Below are positions 31,494 through 35,745 of a stretch of DNA of 35,745 bases, piece after piece. The notes beneath the pieces are model-generated. The model saw only the letters and a list, made by a program, of their open reading frames with translations, made no database searches and was not told the origin of the DNA. Origin of the DNA: Streptomyces silaceus (GTDB lineage: Bacteria > Actinomycetota > Actinomycetes > Streptomycetales > Streptomycetaceae); assembly GCF_001419745.1 (NCBI RefSeq), contig NZ_LIRJ01000059.1, positions 1 through 35,745 of the forward strand, read 5' to 3'. Positions within the stretch are counted from its first letter, which is position 1, and every line of letters begins with the position of its first letter. The position numbers and the translations under genes were made by a program.

Positions 31494-32948
31494 ATGGGAC
31501 AGCTCGAACCGGACGACTCCGTACTGACGAACGCACCGGGCGGCGACCGGGACAAGCGCGGCCCCGGCAGCCGCGGAGCCACATCGGCGGTTCTCGCGCT
31601 CGCCTGCGCCGCGCAGTTCATGGTGGTGCTCGACGTCTCGGTCGTGAACGTCGCGCTGCCCTCGATCCAGCGCGCTCTCGGCTTCGACCCGGCCGGCCTG
31701 CAGTGGGTCGTCAACGCCTACGCGCTGGTCTTCGCCGGCTTCCTGCTGCTCGGCGGCCGGCTCGCCGACCTCTACGGCCGTAGGCGCGTCTTCGTCCTCG
31801 GGCTCTTCCTGTTCACGGCGTCGAGCCTGGTGGGCGGCCTGGCCAACAGCCCGGCCCTCCTCGTCGCCGCCCGCGCGGTGCAAGGGCTCGGCGCGGCCGT
31901 CCTGGCTCCGGCGACACTGACGATCCTCACCACCACGTTCGCCGAAGGAGCCGCTCGCACACGCGCAGTGGCGACCTGGACGGCCGTGAGCTCGGCAGGC
32001 GGCGCGGCGGGCAACCTCATCGGTGGCGTGCTCACCGAGTCCCTGTCCTGGCGCTGGATCCTGCTGATCAACGTCCCGATCGGCGCCCTCGCCCTCGCCG
32101 CCGCGCTCCCCCTCCTGCCGGGCGACCGCGAGCGCGGGCGCGGGCAGCGCCTCGACGTCCCGGGCGCCGCGCTGGCGACCGTCGGGGTCGGCGCGCTCAC
32201 CTACGGCATCTCGCAGATCGAGAGCCGCGGCTGGAGCAGCCCGGTGACCGGGGCGGCGCTCGCGGCCGGCGTCCTCGCGCTGACCGCCTTCGTCGTGGTC
32301 GAGGCGCGCTTCGCGCCCGCACCCCTCATCCCGCCGCGACTGTTCCGCGCGCGGGCCATCTCCGTGGGCAACACGGTGATGCTGCTGGCCGGGGCCTGCT
32401 TCATCCCCATGTGGTACTTCCTTTCGCTGTACATGCAGAACGTGCTGCATTACGGCGCACTCAAGACCGGTCTCGGTTTCCTGCCGCACACCCTGGTGGG
32501 CATCGTGGGGGCGCGTTCGGCACCGCGCGTCATGGAGTACGTCGGGGCCCGCAAGGTGATCGTCATCAGTGCGGCCCTCTCCGCGGCCGGATTCCTCTGG
32601 CAGAGTCAGGCCACGCCCGACAGCGGCTATCTCGTCGGGCTGCTCGGTCCGGCCGTCGTCATGTCCGCGGGCATGGGCCTGCTGATCACCCCGATCACGA
32701 CCACGGTCACCTCAGGCATCGGCGACGCCGACGCGGGCGCCGCATCCGGCCTGATGAACGCCACGCGTCAGATCGGCGGTTCGGTCGGGCTCGCCGTCCT
32801 GGTCGCCGTCGCCGCCGGTGGCGGGCAGACCGCGGCGGCACTCTCCGACGACTACGGCCGAGCGTTCCTCGCCATGGCCGGGATGCTCGTCGCCGTCGTG
32901 GCGGGAGCGCTCGCGCTGCCCGGGCCGCGGGAGGAGAGGCCGCGCTGA
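31494..32948 (+). CDS. encT: MFS drug exporter, DHA2/EmrB type (EncT)
   Basis: A 484-residue major facilitator with about 14 membrane segments. Motif D1 (LDVSVVNVALPSIQRALGF), motif A (LLGGRLADLYGRRRVF) and the antiporter motif C-like stretch in WTAVSSAGGAAGNLIGGVLTESLSWRWILLINVPIG are all present. This is the DHA2 subfamily typical of antibiotic self-resistance exporters in Streptomyces. The ATG at 31494 has AAGAGG just upstream. It is controlled by the adjacent TetR gene through a palindromic operator. It is the last gene of the enterocin-type cluster on this side. Confidence 0.92.
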   Translation: MGQLEPDDSVLTNAPGGDRDKRGPGSRGATSAVLALACAAQFMVVLDVSVVNVALPSIQRALGFDPAGLQWVVNAYALVFAGFLLLGGRLADLYGRRRVFVLGLFLFTASSLVGGLANSPALLVAARAVQGLGAAVLAPATLTILTTTFAEGAARTRAVATWTAVSSAGGAAGNLIGGVLTESLSWRWILLINVPIGALALAAALPLLPGDRERGRGQRLDVPGAALATVGVGALTYGISQIESRGWSSPVTGAALAAGVLALTAFVVVEARFAPAPLIPPRLFRARAISVGNTVMLLAGACFIPMWYFLSLYMQNVLHYGALKTGLGFLPHTLVGIVGARSAPRVMEYVGARKVIVISAALSAAGFLWQSQATPDSGYLVGLLGPAVVMSAGMGLLITPITTTVTSGIGDADAGAASGLMNATRQIGGSVGLAVLVAVAAGGGQTAAALSDDYGRAFLAMAGMLVAVVAGALALPGPREERPR

Positions 32949-32968
32949 CGCCGCCCCGCTCCCCTTTT

Positions 32969-32998
32969 CGGCCGGTCATTTCCCGAAAAGACCGGCCG
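32969..32998 (+). terminator. Hairpin after the exporter gene
   Basis: CGGCCGGTC (32969-32977) pairs with GACCGGCCG (32990-32998) around a 12-nt loop; CTTTTCGG and CCGAAAAG in the same stretch form an alternative pairing. It marks the right end of the polyketide cluster. The following ~95 nt are lower in GC and include a GGAATTCATTCC dyad (33018-33029). Confidence 0.68.
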
Positions 32999-33092
32999 GC
33001 CGGTCGGGGCGATAAACGGAATTCATTCCTTCGAATATCCAGTTCCCTTTTTCCGCAGGGGATCTATTGAGCCATGACCGAAGGACGATCAG

Positions 33093-33122
33093 TTGTGGAT
33101 CTTACAAACGCGCTGCTAGCGT
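33093..33122 (+). promoter_or_regulatory. Vegetative-type promoter of the lanthipeptide operon
   Basis: TTGTGG (33093-33098) and TAGCGT (33117-33122) are separated by 18 nt, close to the Streptomyces housekeeping consensus. They lie 58 nt upstream of the precursor start at 33180, in a relatively low-GC stretch. Confidence 0.55.
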
Positions 33123-33179
33123 CCCAGCGCACTTTCGGCATTGACCTGGCGGATTCCCTTATCTGAAGGAGTGTCATCC

Positions 33180-33349
33180 ATGTCCCCGTCATCCAGGAAC
33201 GCGCTGAGGACCTCGCCCTTGACGACGTCTTCGACCTCGACGTCGAGATTCGGCTGAGCGAGTCCGGGCCCGACTCGGCTTTCCCGACCACCAGTTGCAC
33301 GTCGAGCTGTCAGACCGTCATCAATCCCCTCATCTGCATCACCTGCTGA
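33180..33349 (+). CDS. lanA: FxLD-type class I lanthipeptide precursor, apparent 1-nt frameshift
   Basis: The ATG at 33180 has AAGGAG 8 nt upstream, but its own frame stops early and reads as shadow. One frame over, 33188-33349 encodes a typical precursor: an acidic leader with DLALDDVFDLDVEIRLSESG (FDLD motif as in class I lanthipeptide leaders), then FP and a core TTSCTSSCQTVINPLICITC ending at TGA 33347-33349. The core has four Cys and eight Ser/Thr for up to four thioether rings. No start codon exists in that frame (TGA at 33164). Adding one C to the run at 33184-33187 fuses the ATG to it as MSPVIQER. The LanB gene follows 22 nt later. Either a sequencing error or a real inactivating deletion. 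Confidence 0.75.
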
Positions 33350-33371
33350 CCGCGTGTCGCCGGGGACTCCG

Positions 33372-35745
33372 ATGCCGTCGGGAGCGCCGCAGGAAGGGCC
33401 GTTCCGGCCGGTGCACACGGCCCTGTTGCGCGCGCCGTTGCGCGGCTCGGAGCCCCCTGCGTGGCTCGCCGCCCCATCACGCGCCGAGCTGCTGCGTGCG
33501 GCGGCCGGGGACGCGGTCCTCATGGACGCGCTGCGCGTCGCCAGCCCTTCGCTCGCCGACGCAGTCGGCCTCGCCGCCGACCCCGGCCGGGCGGCCCCGA
33601 TGCAGGACGGCCGGTTGGCCAAGGCCGTCGTGTCGGTGGCACGTTACGAGAGCCGCATCCGGACCAGATGCACACCGTTCGGGCTGTTCGCCGGCGTCGC
33701 CCCGGTCCGTGCGGGTCGGGCGGCGAAGGTGCGGTGGCGGACGTCTCCCACCAGCCGGACGCAGGTCGACCTGGACTGGCTGCCCGGGCTCGTCCGTACC
33801 TGGGAGAGCGACGGCGACCTGCTGGAGCATCTCGTGGTGCGCTCCCACGCGGGGCTGGTCACGCGCGGCCCGAGGCTGGTGGCCGTCGCGCCGTCCAACA
33901 CCGCCCTCAGCCAGGGCGAGCGGCGCAGGGACGAGGTCTCGATCCGGCGCACGGCGGTGGTGCTTGCCGCCCTGGACAAGGCGGCGGGCGGCGCCCTCGC
34001 GGGCGATGTCGTCCGCGACCTGGAGGAGAGGTTCCCCAAGGCGCCGCCAGGTGCGGCCAAGCGGGTCGTCCAGGCCCTGGTCGAGCAGGAGTTCCTGCTC
34101 ACGGAGCTGCGCCCGGCGCTGGACGGATCCGACGCCCTGGACCAGGTCGTCGCCGTGCTCGACCGTGTGGCCGAGAACTGCCCGGCCGCCCACGCCCCGC
34201 TGGCCGCGCTGCGGTCGATCGCGGACGCGCGCGCCCGGTACGACGCCACACCTCTGGGACAGCGCCGCGACGCTCTGACCGACCTCACCTCCCGGATACG
34301 GGATGTGCGCGCAACGGACCAGCCCCTGCACGTGGATCTCGCACTCGGCGCGGACGTCCTGCTGCCCGCCGACGTCTTCGACGAGGCGGCACGCGCGGCC
34401 GGTGTGCTGTGGCGCCTGTCGCCGCCCACACCGGGGGACCCTCAACTGCGCGCCTACCACTCGGCGTTCCTGGAGCGCTACGGCGTGGACCGGACCGTGC
34501 CGCTGCCCGAGCTCCTCGACGACACCCGCGGGCTCGGTGCCCCTTCCGGCTACACGTGGCCGCGGCACGGCGCGCGTTCCGCCGCTGCCGGCTCCGTCCC
34601 CGCCCCTGCCGCCGCGCCGGAACGGGACCGGTTCCTGGCGGGGATCGCCGCGCGGGCGCTGCGCGACGGTACGCGCGAGGTGGTGCTGAACGACGCGGCC
34701 GTCGAACGGCTCGTGCCGCGCACACTGAGCACGGAGCAGGCGCCGGAGTCCTGCGAGTTCCATGTGCAGTTGGTGGCCGCGTCGGAGGAGGAGCTGTCGC
34801 GGGGAGCGTTTCTGCTGACGGCCGGGCCGTGGCCCGGCCCGCTGGAGGCGGGGGCGACCGCGGGCCGGTTCGCCGGGCTCCTGGGCACGCTCGCCGACGA
34901 GATCTCCGCTGCCGTGTCGCCGCCGGCCCAGGGCGGAACGCCCCTGTCGGGCGACGACCACCGCGTCGACGCCGGCCACCTCGTCCACGCCGAGCCCTTG
35001 CCGGCCGCCGAACTCCCGCTCACCGTCGCCTACCAGCCCCGCTTCAGCCGCGGCCGCAACGTCTCCAACTGCCCGCCCACCGCGTCCCATCGCCTCTCCC
35101 TCGGCGTCCCGCCGGGACCGGCGGAGTACGAGGTCGGCCTCGACGAGATCGGAGTCGGCGCCGACCCCGAGACGCTGTACGCGGTGCACCTGCCCTCTGG
35201 GCGCAGGCTGCGGCCACGCGCCCACCACGCGCTCGACGCCCAGGGGCAGGCCCCCAACGCGGCGCGGCTGCTGTTCGACATCGCGCGGTTCGGGCGGCAC
35301 TATCCGCGCCCGTGGACCTGGGGTCCGCTCGACGACCTGCCGTATCTGCCCCGCGTCCGCTACGGCAGGACCGTCCTGTCTCCCGCGCGCTGGCGCCTCG
35401 ACGAGCTGCACGAGCCGGCCGCGGGCGGCCGCGCCGCGCCGGACGACGCGGGGGCGGCCGAGGACGGGGACGCCGCGTGGCGCGACGCGGTCGCGGACTG
35501 GCGTCGCCGCTGGTCCGTGCCCCGGCACCTCGTGGTCGGCCGGTACGACCGCAGGCTCCGGCTCGACCTGGAGTGCCGGCACCATCTCGACGTGCTCCGC
35601 GACGCGGTCGCGAAGCAGCCCGACCTGCTCGCCGAGGAACCGCCCGGCGGAGGCGAACTGCCCGACGCGTGGCTGCGGGACGCCTCCGGCGCGCCTCACG
35701 TGACCGAACTGGTCGTGCCGCTGCGCCGCTCGCCCGCCCCGGCCC
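33372..35745 (+). CDS. lanB: Lantibiotic dehydratase LanB, N-terminal part (runs off window)
   Basis: At least 791 codons, open at the window end. It starts MPSGAPQEG with GGGGA upstream, 22 nt after the precursor. Family landmarks: RIRTRCTPFGLFAGVAPV (residues 95-112), a TQVDLDWLPGLVR segment, and near the end PRHLVVGRYDRRLRLDLECRHHLDVLRDAV and HVTELVVPLRR, the usual close of the glutamylation domain. LanB proteins activate Ser/Thr of the precursor by tRNA-Glu-dependent glutamylation; a C-terminal elimination domain or separate protein then forms dehydroamino acids. Whether the elimination domain follows is outside the window. LanC, protease and transporter genes should lie to the right. Confidence 0.9.
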   Translation, partial: MPSGAPQEGPFRPVHTALLRAPLRGSEPPAWLAAPSRAELLRAAAGDAVLMDALRVASPSLADAVGLAADPGRAAPMQDGRLAKAVVSVARYESRIRTRCTPFGLFAGVAPVRAGRAAKVRWRTSPTSRTQVDLDWLPGLVRTWESDGDLLEHLVVRSHAGLVTRGPRLVAVAPSNTALSQGERRRDEVSIRRTAVVLAALDKAAGGALAGDVVRDLEERFPKAPPGAAKRVVQALVEQEFLLTELRPALDGSDALDQVVAVLDRVAENCPAAHAPLAALRSIADARARYDATPLGQRRDALTDLTSRIRDVRATDQPLHVDLALGADVLLPADVFDEAARAAGVLWRLSPPTPGDPQLRAYHSAFLERYGVDRTVPLPELLDDTRGLGAPSGYTWPRHGARSAAAGSVPAPAAAPERDRFLAGIAARALRDGTREVVLNDAAVERLVPRTLSTEQAPESCEFHVQLVAASEEELSRGAFLLTAGPWPGPLEAGATAGRFAGLLGTLADEISAAVSPPAQGGTPLSGDDHRVDAGHLVHAEPLPAAELPLTVAYQPRFSRGRNVSNCPPTASHRLSLGVPPGPAEYEVGLDEIGVGADPETLYAVHLPSGRRLRPRAHHALDAQGQAPNAARLLFDIARFGRHYPRPWTWGPLDDLPYLPRVRYGRTVLSPARWRLDELHEPAAGGRAAPDDAGAAEDGDAAWRDAVADWRRRWSVPRHLVVGRYDRRLRLDLECRHHLDVLRDAVAKQPDLLAEEPPGGGELPDAWLRDASGAPHVTELVVPLRRSPAPA

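Noticed and set aside
33074..33166. A 30-codon ORF (MTEGRSVVDL...) before the lanthipeptide precursor
   Set aside because: It overlaps the probable promoter, has poorly spaced ribosome binding signals, and carries no Cys, so it is not a second precursor.
33477..35699. A 740-codon open frame on the minus strand
   Set aside because: It is the antisense shadow of lanB, caused by the high third-position GC; its translation is low-complexity Arg/Gly/Val-rich and matches no family.
1..35745. CRISPR arrays, tRNA/rRNA genes, insertion sequences or phage attachment sites
   Set aside because: None seen by reading: no regularly spaced repeats with spacers, no cloverleaf or rRNA-like stretches, no transposase or integrase motifs. 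Short or degenerate ones could be missed without computation.

Overview
The window is high-GC DNA with Streptomyces-type coding: strong third-position G/C bias, GTG/TTG starts, SARP, TetR, MerR and AraC regulators, and long antisense shadow ORFs. It looks like a chromosomal stretch of a Streptomyces or a close relative. It falls into three parts.

Left (1-12815), assorted genes: an AraC-type regulator, a secreted lipase, a small methyltransferase, glutaminase, an HPP membrane protein, two small membrane proteins, an LtrA-type membrane protein, an unusual two-gene unit (sigma-like HTH protein plus unknown partner), a MerR regulator divergent from a SulP anion transporter with a near-perfect operator between them, a MurB paralogue, and an HTH/TPR regulator.

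Centre (13303-32948), an aromatic type II polyketide cluster whose content and order match, as I recall it, the enterocin/wailupemycin (enc) cluster of 'Streptomyces maritimus'. A phenylalanine ammonia-lyase (encP) makes cinnamate. EncH, EncI and EncJ shorten it by a beta-oxidation-like route to benzoyl-CoA, and EncN activates benzoate directly. KS-alpha, chain-length factor and ACP (encA, B, C) extend the benzoyl starter with malonate. EncD reduces one ketone, the flavoenzyme EncM carries out the oxidative Favorskii-type rearrangement, EncK O-methylates and the P450 EncR hydroxylates. A SARP activator, a TetR repressor and an MFS exporter complete the set. No ferredoxin gene and no beta-hydroxyacyl-CoA dehydrogenase are visible in the cluster. 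The AT (EncL) has Phe where malonyl transferases carry the carboxylate-binding Arg. Strong hairpin terminators separate the convergent transcription units.

Right edge (33093-35745), the start of a second, unrelated natural-product locus: a promoter, a short gene for an FxLD-type class I lanthipeptide precursor (leader with FDLD, core with four Cys and eight Ser/Thr), and a LanB dehydratase that runs off the window. The precursor reading frame appears interrupted by one nucleotide directly after its start codon. This is the least described item here and the one most worth checking.
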